Of a stretch of 64,000 nt of DNA, positions 50,430 through 61,068 are shown in pieces (within the stretch, counting starts at the first letter, position 1; each line of letters opens with the position of its first letter). The position numbers were made by a program, and so were the translations under genes. The notes beneath the pieces are model-generated. The model was not told the DNA's origin, did not search any database, and saw only the letters and a program-made list of their open reading frames with translations. Location: contig NW_026705445.1 of assembly GCF_029867415.1 (NCBI RefSeq), positions 248,001-312,000 on the forward strand, in the 5' to 3' direction. The stretch is from Vicia villosa. Lineage: Eukaryota; Streptophyta; Magnoliopsida; Fabales; Fabaceae.

Positions 50430-50832
50430 AGTGCGTTTGATATGTAAAATATGAAGTACTGGACAGAACAGTACTAGACAGTACAGGATAATTTTTTGTA
50501 TTGTACTGTGTTTGATGGTTACTGGACTAAACAACAGTATAATTTTTATTATAACATTTTTTGATATATAAAATATTAATTTTATATTTATGAATTAAAA
50601 TATTAAATAATAAGAAAGAGAGTAAAAAATAATTTTTTGATATTTTTTTTTTATAATTAGTGCTTGAGACAAAAAGTTGTCCCATGGTTTAGTGTGAGAC
50701 AAGAAATTATGGTTTTGTCCTGTACCTTGTCAAATTTTTTGTCTAGTATCATGATTAATTTCTGCATCAAACAGAGTACAAAAAAGTTGTCATGTCCAGT
50801 ACCTCGTTTTTTAGCAAATCAAACGCTCCCTA
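50430..50832. mobile_element. MITE with GCGTTTGAT ends
   Basis: The left end is CAGTGCGTTTGATATG and the right end, read inverted, is GGGAGCGTTTGATTTGC. Subterminal arms share GTACTGGACA-type words (about 50456-50485 and 50790-50810). It is flanked by TTA on the left and TAA on the right, which might be a 3-bp duplication in PIF/Harbinger style but is too short to settle. No coding sequence. Confidence 0.55.
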
Positions 50833-50848
50833 ATTAAACTTTGTGGGG

Positions 50849-50955
<107 letters not shown>

Positions 50956-51085
50956 TTTAATAGAAATAGATTACGCCTTCTTACCTTTAAATAAGGTTAA
51001 TTCAAAGTTTTTGGTGTAGTCATGATTGTAACGATATTTTTTTTAATAACATGGAAGGCATAACCCCAAAAAGTCAAAACTAAAC

Positions 51086-51094
51086 AACAAGCGT
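51086..51094. repeat. Left 9-bp target-site duplication of MULE
   Basis: AACAAGCGT is repeated exactly at 61069-61077. Nine bases is the Mutator hallmark. Confidence 0.93.
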
Positions 51095-51390
51095 GATTTT
51101 TTTACCACTATGCCACATTTATGGAACTTTAATACCAGAATGCCACAAAGTGAAAAAAAAATACCAGAATGTCACACTTCCAGTTGGGGTCCGGCCAGGC
51201 CTTGGACGGACTGGAAGAGGGTTTTTTTGGCATGTTGGGGTCCGGTCAGGGGTGGGCCGTACGCTAACTAAGGCTTTTTTTTTCCTTTTTTTTTATTTTA
51301 ATTGAATTTAAAGAATTATTAATTACAATAATTGTATTTTTATTATAATTAATGATTAAAATATAATAAAAAACATTAAAATATAACAAA
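51095..51390 (+). repeat. Left terminal inverted repeat of MULE
   Basis: It matches the inverse of 60770-61068 over about 290 bases with scattered changes and small indels. It contains GTCCGG...GGACGGAC-type inverted boxes (51189-51215) and repeated words ATGCCACA/ATGTCACA. Confidence 0.9.
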
Positions 51391-51451
51391 AAAAATTTAT
51401 TTGCCAATATTTATTTTATTCAATACATAAACGGGTACAAGGAAAAAAAGC

Positions 51452-53692
51452 CTATTTTTTCTTGGGCTTTGGTTGGACCATATGACCCCCAGTGAGACAT
51501 TTTTTGGGTTTCTTTGGTCTTGTACCCCTGCGTAACGGTTGAGCATCGTTTGGTGGAGGTTGCCTTTGTGGAGAATCGTCGCTTGAAAGATCATCGTTTT
51601 GATGCGACGGACCATCATCCATAAACCTAGCCAGTTGTTCTTCAGTTATTGGTGGTAAATTAAGTATTTCCTCATCGGTCATTTCAACGATTGGTTGATT
51701 TGACGCCACAAAGGTTTGTGGCATTTGTGCTTGAAAGGGTGGATAGTAGGCATTCGTCGTGTCAAAGGTATATTGTGGTCGGGAGAGTGAAGGGGCGGAG
51801 GAAAGCGGTTGAGATTGGGAGTATGACTAGTCGAAGTCGGGTTGAAGGATTGGGGTGTTATGTAGCGGTGGTCGAAGTGTGGATTGTTGTTGATATTGTT
51901 CTTGGTGGTAGTAGTAGTTTGTTTGGGGGGTTGATGTGTAAGGGCTTGGAATTTGAGATGGTGTGGCAAAAAACGTGTGTTGTTGTGTGGTTTGAGTGTG
52001 TTGGTATGTTTGTGGAAATGAAGATGTTTGTTGTTGGAATTGTGTTTGTTGGAATTGTGTTGTTGGTTGGAATTGTGGTGTTGGTTGAAATTGTGGTGTT
52101 GGTTGGAATTGTGGTGTTGGTTGGAATTGCGTGGTTGGTTGGAATGATTGTGGGATTTCTTGATGAAAGGTGGTATGCGGGGTTGATGAAGAGGAGGCAT
52201 AATGACGAGGGTCTGCCAAATACGTTTCTTTCGACAAATATATTAATGGAATATTTCTTAACCATTGTATATATTCATCGGTGTGGCGTAAAGAAGTACT
52301 CACCTCACCTGTTATTATTAAGTTTCTTCTATCTTTCCACTCGTTGTTCTCGTGAATGTTCAAATCTCGATAAGCACAATCCTTGCCATCGTTCTTCGTT
52401 ATGGTGTGGTGATCTCCAAGACACCTCGGGGGTTGAGGGATGTTTTGAGTAAACCCAAATTGAAGCCTAACCCTGTCGGCGTGATGCATTTCCACAATAT
52501 GAAAACAAATAATATATGTAGTTGCACTCCACGCTCGAGCTTCTCGTTGAGTGCCACGAGGATATTTTTCGTAAGGCCTCCACAAAAACTGTAAGACATA
52601 AATAAATATAAGAGTCGTATTCACGTAGATGAAAGATTTAATATATGGCTTGGAAAAAACTTACATCTCCTTGGACCATGTGATCCAAAATGAAACGATA
52701 TCCATCAAGATAAGCATTTGGAGATGAGAAATACTCCATACCTCGTTGTGCAAATCTTGCATATTTAAAAAGTTCAATTAGAAATATGCGTTAATTTAGT
52801 GGAAAAATAAATATATAGAATAAAGAATTTACCTAATGGCGTATGGATAGGGTGGAGCAATTTCACTCCTTGGAGCAAGTCGTGGAATGCGATAGTAGGC
52901 CCACACAGCGAGAAGGAGTGTGCAGCCTGCAACACTCATGCATCCTACACGACATGCTTTGCACAGCTCCCTGTAAAGGTAAGCCAAACACGCAGACCCC
53001 CAACTATATTTGCCACATTCATCAAAATCTTTGACAAATTTGAACCAAGAAGAATGCAACACATTATGAGATTTGTTAGGAAATAAAACTGCAATGATAC
53101 TTAAGATATATAATTTTGCATGCAGTATATTTTCCTCCTCGGTTTGTTGAGAATGTTGTTCTAACTCAATCAACTCGTCGTGGATCCATCTCAATTTTAC
53201 CGCACCCTTCACCCTATCACTAAAAGGTTCTATGCCTAAAGCATCGATACATGCATAATCAGGTCCTTCGGTTTCACCTACTACAGCCCTCCCATCTATG
53301 CGGAGGCCAAACAACATATTTATATCCTCTAGTGTGATTGTACATTCACCGGTTGGCAAATGAAACATGTGTGTCTCGGGCCTCCACCTCTCAAGCATCG
53401 CAATTACAAGTTTAGAATCAACACTTCTAAAGTTATTTTTGGCGACACGTCCAAAACCGGCTCTTTCCAAGTAAGGCTTGATAGCCTCACTTGGCTCCCT
53501 ATCAAATAGATGATTATGTAGTCTAAACCTTTTAGACTCATCCTATACAAAAAATATATCATTTTGTTAGTATACAAAAATAATAAAATGTGAAACTTAC
53601 GTATAAGAAATACTAGTAAGAAAACGTACGTATGCAGCCACGTTCTTCCTTGTTCCTCTATGATTATCTCCCAAAGCAAGCAAACCAAACAT
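51452..53692 (-). pseudogene. Transposon-borne plant mobile domain (PMD/MAIN-like) gene, one nonsense codon
   Basis: PMD (aminotransferase-like, PF10536) proteins include MAIN/MAIL1, nuclear factors needed for silencing and genome stability; MULE copies are of unknown role. Exons on the minus strand: 53692-53630, 53542-52833, 52755-52665, 52588-51452, all GT-AG with matching phases, 667 codons in total. The start is MFGLLALGDNHRGTRKN. The PMD core is in exon 2 (ERAGFGRVAKNNFRSVDSKL; ERWRPETHMFHLPTGECT; ITLEDINMLFGLRIDG; SVAGCTLLLAVWAYYRIPRL). Exon 4 has RVRLQFGFTQNIPQPPRC, a tail of about five FQPTPQ units and a basic end (RRGTRPKKPKKC). A single in-frame TAG at codon 542 (51829-51827) lies after all of the folded core, so a shortened product might still form. 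A TATA box lies at 53803-53796. Confidence 0.85.
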
Positions 53693-53795
53693 GTTGTGTG
53701 ATTGTGGTAGTGGTAAACAAATTGTGTGTTTCATATGAATATGCAACTTTAGAATTTGGAAGATGTGATGAGTTTGGAGTGATAATGAGAGGTTG

Positions 53796-53803
53796 AATTT
53801 ATA
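53796..53803 (-). promoter_or_regulatory. TATA box of the MULE PMD gene
   Basis: TATAAATT on the minus strand, about 105 bases before the start codon at 53692. No upstream ATG intervenes in a strong context. Confidence 0.6.
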
Positions 53804-53959
53804 GTCAAAGTGAATGCATTGTATAAACCATTGGACTAACAAGTGTAATGCATGCAAAGAAGGGGCATTCTATTATCCAACTTTATTACAATCTCTTGCA
53901 TGCTTCTACTATGTGATGGGATTGCACACTGCTTGATTGGACAATTGCATGCATGCATG

Positions 53960-54077
53960 CAACGAAAATTGTGCCCCCTTGTGGTCCGTCCCACCCTTGA
54001 ACGCACGCGAACCAAGCATGTTTGGGTCCGGCCAACCCTTGGACGGACAACCTTGTGGTTCGGACAGCCCCTGGTTG
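53960..54077. repeat. Internal copies of GTCCGGCC...GGACGGAC boxes
   Basis: Variants of the TIR box recur here: GGTCCGTCCCACCCTTGAACG, GGTCCGGCCAACCCTTGGACGGAC and GTTCGGACAGCCCCTGGTTGGAC. The element thus carries the box both in its ends and between its genes. Confidence 0.7.
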
Positions 54078-54350
54078 GACTGTGTCATACCCCAATTTTT
54101 GACCCTAAGATCATATATCATTCATATCCCAATCATTAATCAAGAGCTTCACTTAGAAGTTTTGTTTGTGGTGTTGCACTCACCTCATCAATAAGAGGGA
54201 CCGTCAAGCACCAATGATTGTTTATCTTGTATGCATATTATACTAACCCAAATACCAAAAATATTGCTTTGTTTCTTTGTAGGCTTTTGTTTTGTAGGTA
54301 CCAAGCCAAGACATGCAATAAACAAGGCATTTTCCACATTTTGGACTGAT

Positions 54351-54532
54351 GAAATCGATTTCCCTCTTGGGTAAATCGATTTCCCTACAGCAATTTTCAA
54401 CAAAATCACATTCTGGACAGCATGAAATCGATTTCCCTCCTGGGCAAATCGATTTCCCTAGTGTATTTTGCGCCAAATTCTCTTCTGGAACAGAGTGAAA
54501 TCGATTTCACTCCTGGGGGAAATCGATTTCCT
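54351..54532 (+). repeat. Three pairs of AAATCGATTT boxes in the solo LTR
   Basis: Each pair is GAAATCGATTTCCCT, about 7-9 bases (CTTGGGT/CCTGGGC-like), then AAATCGATTTCC. The pairs start near 54351, 54424 and 54498. A single further copy lies near 55229. The layout is the same as in the gypsy LTRs, with a different palindrome. Confidence 0.85.
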
Positions 54533-55287
54533 TAAGGCGAAATTCAAAAAAATAGAGAGGGAAGCTTGATTTGATTTTGGCACCTATTTTCTTTGACCAT
54601 TTTTGTCATTTTACCAATTTTCCACCTCACCAAAATAATTCCCTTAATTAATTCCATTTTAACCTCATTTTACCATTTTTTACCATTTAAATGCCACTTT
54701 AATCACCAATTAAACACAAGTTAATTAACTAAGAGCAAATGACCAAATTGCCACTACTCTTGCTCTCATCCTATAAATAGAGGCCACTACTCTCTCATTT
54801 CTCAAGCTTGGAGAGCCAAAAAATTGCTTGCAAATTCATTTCTCACCCTTTCCAAAACCCTCACCCAAAGTTCATTTTCATAAGATTAGTGAGATTCACA
54901 TTGAATCTTGCTAATTTTGAACTAAACCTCCTACATTTCTCTCTTTTCTTTGGTTGTTCATCTCAAAATTTGAAGGATCTATACACTTTGTGCTTGCTCT
55001 TGAAGCTACTCCAAGACTTTTGTTCAAGAAGTGGTAATTTGCTAGATCCATGATGTAGATCTTTATTGCTTGTGTTCAATGCATCTTTGATGCTATATTG
55101 ATGATATTTGCTGGTTTTGTGATGGAAATTTCGTGCTCAAGTTGATGTGTGATCATAAGCTGTTTGTATATTTGTTCAAATCAAGTTTCATTCCTTTAAA
55201 TGATGTTTTTGCTGAAATTTACCCTGCATGAAATCGATTTCCTGCTGGCAGAATGTGGTTTTTTGCCTTTTTTATGCTTGTTTTGGC

Positions 55288-55535
55288 TTCCTTCTTCCTC
55301 CACTTCATTAATATCATTGGATCTAGGATGTTGATAGGTTTGAAATGACCTAATCCATAATATTAGATGAATGATATTAATGATAGTGTGAGTTGATTAT
55401 CTTTTTGTGAATTTTATTCTTCTTCCTTCACTTCATTAATATCATTGGATCTAGGATGTTGATAGGTTTGAAAGGACCAAATCCATAATATTAGATGAAT
55501 GATATTAATGATAGTGTGAGTTGATTTTACTTTAT
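55288..55535 (+). repeat. Tandem duplication of about 120 bp in the solo LTR
   Basis: CTTCATTAATATCATTGGAT ... GATAGTGTGAGTTGATT occurs twice in a row (about 55300-55400 and 55427-55526) with few changes. It has no coding meaning. Confidence 0.85.
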
Positions 55536-57489
55536 GCATTTTATCTTCTTCTTCTCCTTTTTTTTTCTTTTGATCGATGAAAGTCTTAACACTTTGAGAA
55601 TTCCTATGGATTCTTAGCAAAGACTGGATCGTTACCTATTTTCTTTTGGTGCGGTATTGCTTTCGGAGAATGATCTACATATCATTTCTCTCGCATGCAT
55701 TAGCACATAAAGTTTTGACCGGCCTCGTTGTAGGGTGATTTCTACATAAATCACTTGGCGATCTGCTTAACATAGCGCAATATTTCGTGTCCCGAACAAA
55801 AAGATCAAATATGGAAGAGAATTGTATGCGGTTGATTTAAGACTTATGGAGGTTTATCGTGTAGTCGCTATGATTTTATCAAGCTTCTGATAAATGTCCA
55901 TTGAATTTAAATCCGAGAACATCCTTCACTCACCATCGATCTTTACTACTAACTTTGATAACATACTTGACAAGTTTCAAGATGGTTATCTTTAACATCT
56001 AACAATTGACTTTAATTTCCGCACTTTACTATACCGTTCTTTATATTTCTCGCTTTATTGCTTTATTTTATCATTTCATCATATTTACATTCCGCTATTT
56101 TTCCTTTGTCCATTTGGACATTTATATTCCGCTATTTTCTCTTTGTCCATTTGGACGATATGTTTATGCTTCCGCTATTTTTCTTTTGTCCACTTGGACC
56201 ATACTTTATTTTTACGCTAAAACACTAATAAATAACAAAAATCTAAAAAACACCTAAGGCTCTCTTTTGGACTATTGGTTACTATCCCTAGCATTTTGGA
56301 GATTCGGACTTATGGACTTAGGATCTCTGGACTCTCATTCTGTTATTACTCTGTGATTGTTCTGTCTGTCTGGCATTGGATTGTTGTCTGTTTATGTGTG
56401 CAGGTATTTCCTTGAAAGCCCTTGATGGTTAATTCCAAGGCATTGAGATAAGGATTTTACCTGAAAACAGCTGTTACTCTGCCCGATTTTTGTCAGAATT
56501 TTAATGTGCTTAATGCAAAGTGGTGCTAAGACAATAAGTTCATCTGGATCCCCAAGTGATAATGTTGGTTTAGTATCGATATTCCAAAGGATGGGAAATC
56601 TACCTTGACTCACAATGTCAAGTGTTGGCTTCTTCTTCGGTTAGACCGTTCTTTTCCTTAGCTTTTATTTTACGCAATAGGATAGCCTCTTCATCTCCTC
56701 CCACTTCTTAAATTTTCAAAATCTTCTCCCTTTTTCAAAATATTCTTATGTTTGCAAATCTTTTCAAAACCTTTTTTCTCTAAAAATATCTTTTGCCCTT
56801 AGTGGCCTTTTCTTTAAAAGTTTAGACACTATTAATCGTCGAAACGAGTGGTTATACCCCACGATTTTGAAATTGATTGATATAATGAGATCTTTTACGC
56901 GTGAGAGAGCTAGTGGCATACTTGTTGATTTTATCCGAGTTGGAGCCCTTCTTTCATTTGCGATGCAAAGAACTCATTCGTTCTCATGCTCAAGATCAAT
57001 GGCTGAGTATTTCTCTCCAACGACGATAAAGTGTTTATTCGTTTTTAAAACGTTTTTCCCTTTAAGCGGAACTACATTAGCTCTGACTTCTCCATTGCAC
57101 CGAGGAGGTATGTAGGCACAAAGCTTAACGCTTTGCCGAGCTTATTTTAAAAATAAAACAAACCCTTTTTTTAGCACACACGACACAGATTTTCAAAAAG
57201 GTTCCTGTGGAGTACCACAGATATGAGGGGTGCTTAAAACCTTCCCCTCATATAATCAACACCCGAACCTGAGTTCTCTTCCTTGTTTTAAAAACAAAAC
57301 TTTGGGTTTTTCGTTCTTTTCCCCGCTACAGACTGAAACGTGTTTCGTCCGTTGACTGGACGGACTCCCTACATGTCCATTTTTTGGTTGGCACAGTTTA
57401 AATACCACTTTGACTGAAACAGATATAGCAACAGACATTCAAACACAGAGAAAAATTATTTGTTCAGAGAAACATTATATAAAAACTGA

Positions 57490-60025
57490 ATGGCTCAGAG
57501 AAACATTATTTGTTCAGTGCATTACAATGGTGTTATCAGTAACGATCTAACCAACGGTTTTTCGTTTAGCAATACCGAAACAAAACGTTTCAAAGTGCAT
57601 TGTAGAGCTGATTTTATGCATTTGAAGGAACGGATCGAAACAAAATTGCAACTTCCTGTAAGTGAAATTATTTATCGACTTCCGTTGTTTAATGGAGACA
57701 ACAGTATCATTTTTTACGTCATGAAACCAGTAGAGGACGACGGTGGCGTTAAAGTGATGTTCGAATGTCACAATTCGTTTGCTTCTCTTGACGATATCGA
57801 GCTATATGTTCATATTGTTAGTCCTCTCATTAACCAATCGCAAGAGTCACATTCGCATCAATATGGTATGAGCCAACCCACTGATGAAGAGCCAACACAA
57901 AACAACGAACCATTTATTCCCAACGAACAAGTGGACGAGTACAGTGAAGATGAAATACAAGAAGTGCAATATGAAGATCTTTTTGGTGATGACAATGACC
58001 CTGATATTGTTGAGCCGTCGCAGCCTACAATTGCACGGCCGATTAGCATGTACGCCCCACCGGATCACATGCGAAATATCTGTTTAGAAGAGGCACAGTC
58101 TGAATCAATATTTGGTTCGCACAAAACAAACTATAGTGATGTTGATTTATATGAGGGAATGGAGTTTGAAGACAAGGAGGAGTGCGTTGCTGTTATACAA
58201 CATTGGCATATCACCAATAATCTTGATTATTGGGTATACAAATCTGATAAGAACAGATATGTCATCAAATGCACGAATCCAACTTGCCAATTCAAATGTA
58301 GAGCATCAGTTCGCAAGAAGAATTCTAAGTGGACGATAGGTAAGTTGAGTGGACCACATGTCTGCACAACCACTTCAATGTCGCAAGACCATAGACAACT
58401 TACCTCAGATATTGTCTCTCACTGCATCAGAGATCTGGTTAACACCGACCCATCAATTAAGGTAAAGCTCATAATTTCTCATGTAACAGGAAAGTATGGT
58501 TATAATATATCTTACAGGAAAGCGTGAATTGCAAAGGTAAAGGCCATAGAATCCTTGTATGGAAACTGGGAGACATCTTACAATGACCTTCCACAATGGT
58601 TATTGGTAATGAAAACATATCTGCCTGGAATGATAATAGACTTGGAAACGTTACCTGCATTTTCAAACGAAGGAAGCCAGTTGGGTGATAAGATGATATT
58701 CCATCGTCTATTTTGGGCTTTTCAACCATGCATCCATGGTTTTGCTTATTGCAAGCCAATTGTTCAAGTCGACGGAACATGGTTGTATGGAAGGTACAAA
58801 GGGACATTGTTGATGGCTGTGGCGCAGGATGGGAATGGTAACATTTTTCCAATTGCTTTCGCTATTGTCGAGGGTGAAACCAAGGATGCTTGGAGTTTTT
58901 TCCTTCGCAATCTAAGAAGCCACGTGACACCCCAACCCAATCTATGCCTAATATCAGACAGACATCCATCGATTAAAAGTGCCTATGATGATCCTGCAAA
59001 TGGATGGCAAAATCCTCCGTCTTCACATGTATATTGCATTAGGCATATCGCGCAAAATTTTATGCGTGCGATTAGAGACAAGGAACTACGTAAAAAACTC
59101 GTCAACATGGGTAATAGTCTAATTGATCTTTATGAAGTACATTTGTCAAATGATCTTTGTCGGTTTCTTGACATGTTTATTATTTGTAACAGGATATGCA
59201 TTGACGGAGTCAACATACAACTACTATAGAACCGAAATTCGTCAGACAAATAGAGATGCTTTGGAGTGGATTGAAAATATCCCTAGGGAGAAATGGGCAA
59301 GGGCGTTTGATAGAGGGCAACGATGGGGACACATGACGACTAACCTTGCAGAAGCAATGAACTCTGTGCTAAAGGCAATCAGAAACCTTCCAATAGCGTC
59401 TTTGTTTTCGGCCACATATTTTCGGATGGGAGCATTATTTGGTCAACGCGGACATGAATGGACAAAGAGGTTGACATCAGGCCAAACTTTTACAGACAAG
59501 TGTATCAAGAGGATGACTGAAGAAGTCAACAAAGCAAGCATTCATAATGTTTATCAGTTTGACCGGGAGAGGTTCTATTTTATGGTGGCCGAAAGAATAA
59601 ACCGCAACGATGGTCGACCAACTGGTACTTACGGTGTTGATCTGCGAAAAAGAACATGTGATTGCGGAAAATTTCAAGCGTTCCATTTGCCTTGCTCACA
59701 TGTGATTGCAGCATGTGAAAGTATACGCCAAGACTACACCATTCACATACCCGACGTGTTCAAGATTCAGCATGTTTTTAAAGTCTACCAACAAAGCTTC
59801 CAAATCCTCCCACATCAAGATAATTGGCCGCAATATAGAGGAGCTACTCTTTGTCATGACGAAACTATGCGTAGAAAAAAAAGAGGTCGCCCAAATAGTA
59901 CTCGGATTCGAACCGAAATGGACGACGTGGAAAAGGAAACGAGAATGTGTGGGATATGCCGTGAAGTAGGCCATATCCGAAGTAAATGTCCAAATGTAGC
60001 AGGCCCGTCCAATAGGCCTCGTTAA
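57490..60025 (+). pseudogene. mudrA-like: MURA-type Mutator transposase gene, one nonsense codon
   Basis: The transposase binds the TIRs and cuts and pastes the element in the nucleus. Exons 57490-59110 and 59193-60025 are joined by an 82-bp GT-AG intron (818 codons). Domains: N-terminal PB1-like part; MuDR DNA-binding domain near residues 217-295 (DLYEGMEFEDKEECVAVIQH; CTNPTCQFKCRASVRKK); MULE catalytic domain with D428 (VDGTW), D490 (SDR) and E594 (NLAEAMN); SWIM zinc finger C696, C698, C708, H710; a C-terminal CCHC knuckle C793, C796, H801, C806. A TGA at codon 346 (58525-58527) stands where a tryptophan codon (TGG) is usual, between the DNA-binding and catalytic domains. Everything else looks functional. 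Confidence 0.93.
59111..59192 (+). other. Intron of the MURA gene
   Basis: GTAATAGTC...TTTGTAACAG, 82 bp, phase 1. Splicing joins NMG to YALTESTYNYYRTEI, restoring the family sequence. Confidence 0.85.
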
Positions 60026-60244
60026 TGTTTACTTCAACTAGCTTTATGAATGTAATATAATGTCTTTTTAATTGAGTTTGCAACCATCAATGACTAAAAC
60101 AACATTTCACATTAAACATAACTAAAACAACATTTCACATTACTAAAACAACATTCAATGACATCGAAATAAAGACAGTCACAAATAAAACAACCACACA
60201 GGAAACAATTAAAACGACATTACAGGAAACAAATAAAACATATT

Positions 60245-60559
60245 CTAAGAGATTACAACCATCAACACAATATCATGTGGTCCTAGCATCATTATAAGGA
60301 CACCAGCGTCATTTTTCACGGCTCTCCAAGAACGAGTTACTACTCCATTTTGGCCTTTCTCCGTGACCTGCCTTTCAATTTTCCTTATCTTTTCACCCTC
60401 GAGAATGTTTCCGTCTAACCATCCGATCAAGTGCCTCTGTAGATGCTCGAAAGTTTGGGTGTTCCATAGTTTGATCTTCAACGGAGGCTTTGTTGCTGAA
60501 AAAAATAATGTTGCATCTCTCTTCATAGGTGGAAACGTTGGAAGGGGTTCAGAAGACAT
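60245..60559 (-). CDS. Small unknown protein encoded by the MULE
   Basis: A 104-aa frame starts MSSEPLPTFPPMKRDATLFF, continues LKIKLWNTQTFEHLQRHLIG and WLDGNILEGEKIRKIE, and ends in a hydrophobic stretch. I do not recognise a family. An in-frame ATG five codons upstream (60574) is an alternative start. A TATA box (60631-60624) lies about 65 bases upstream, and the leader has no other strong start. It faces the MURA gene tail to tail and lies inside the TIRs. It could be a third element gene, as some MULEs carry accessory proteins, or chance. The TATA box and codon quality make it more than a shadow frame. Confidence 0.5.
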   Translation of the reverse strand: MSSEPLPTFPPMKRDATLFFSATKPPLKIKLWNTQTFEHLQRHLIGWLDGNILEGEKIRKIERQVTEKGQNGVVTRSWRAVKNDAGVLIMMLGPHDIVLMVVIS

Positions 60560-60623
60560 CTCCAATAGTAACACTAAACCTTCAATTGTAACTGGTGTGA
60601 GTGGAAATGTGGCTGTACAATCT

Positions 60624-60631
60624 TATTTATA
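60624..60631 (-). promoter_or_regulatory. TATA box of the small MULE gene
   Basis: TATAAATA on the minus strand, at a spacing to the ATG at 60559 that allows a short leader. Confidence 0.5.
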
Positions 60632-60654
60632 GGCAAAAAAATAATAATAAAATA

Positions 60655-60735
60655 TATGTCCTCGTCCATCTATTGGCCGAACCTACACATGCTCGTCCAT
60701 CTATTGGCCGAACCTACACATGTTCGTCCAACCCG
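60655..60735. repeat. Direct repeats inside the right MULE end
   Basis: CTCGTCCATCTATTGGCCGA ACCTACACATG occurs twice in tandem, with a third partial copy. The words resemble the GTCCGGCC boxes of the TIR. Confidence 0.8.
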
Positions 60736-60769
60736 TAACTTACTCATATTTTTAATAATTAAAATAGCA

Positions 60770-61068
60770 TTTTTTTTATTTTTTTATTATATTTTATTAT
60801 ATTTTAATCATTAATTATAATAAAAAAATAATTTTTATAATTAATAAATTCTTAAATTCAATTAAAATAAAAAAAAACGAAAAAAAAAGGGTTAGTTAGC
60901 GTCCGGCCCACCCCTGGCCGGACCCCAACATGCAAAAAAAATCCTTTTCCAGTCCGTCCAAGGCCCGGCCGGACTCCAACTGGAAGTGTGGCATTCTGGT
61001 ATTTTATTTTCACTTTGTGGCATTCTGATATTAAAGTTCCATAAGTGTGGCATAGTGGTAAAAAAATC
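60770..61068 (-). repeat. Right terminal inverted repeat of MULE
   Basis: Inverse of 51095-51390. It ends GTGGCATAGTGGTAAAAAAATC at 61068, followed by the duplication AACAAGCGT (61069-61077). Confidence 0.9.

Larger units (their letters stand above)
54083..57330 (+). mobile_element. Solo LTR (Ogre-like) inside the MULE
   Basis: It starts TGTCATACCCCAATTTTTGACC, the common start of Ogre/Tat LTRs, ends CCCCGCTACA, and is flanked by GACTG (54078-54082 and 57331-57335). At 3248 bp with no primer site or gag it is a solo LTR, left by recombination between two LTRs. It contains three AAATCGATTT box pairs and a tandem duplication of about 120 bases. It lies between the divergent promoters of the two MULE genes; its right end is about 160 bases before the MURA start. 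Confidence 0.88.
51095..61068. mobile_element. Mutator-like element with PMD and MURA genes (9974 bp)
   Basis: It is bounded by perfect 9-bp duplications (AACAAGCGT) and TIRs of about 290 bp starting GATTTTTTTACCACTATGCC. Two large genes diverge from the middle: a plant-mobile-domain gene (minus, 53692-51452) and a MURA transposase gene (plus, 57490-60025). A small minus-strand ORF lies at 60559-60245. A solo LTR occupies most of the intergenic region. Each large gene carries one nonsense codon but is otherwise open with intact splice sites, so this copy probably lost autonomy recently. Confidence 0.93.

Noticed and set aside
51691..52452. Plus-strand frame of 253 codons, valine-rich
   Set aside because: Antisense shadow of the repeat-bearing last exon of the PMD gene, which has domain and splice support on the minus strand.
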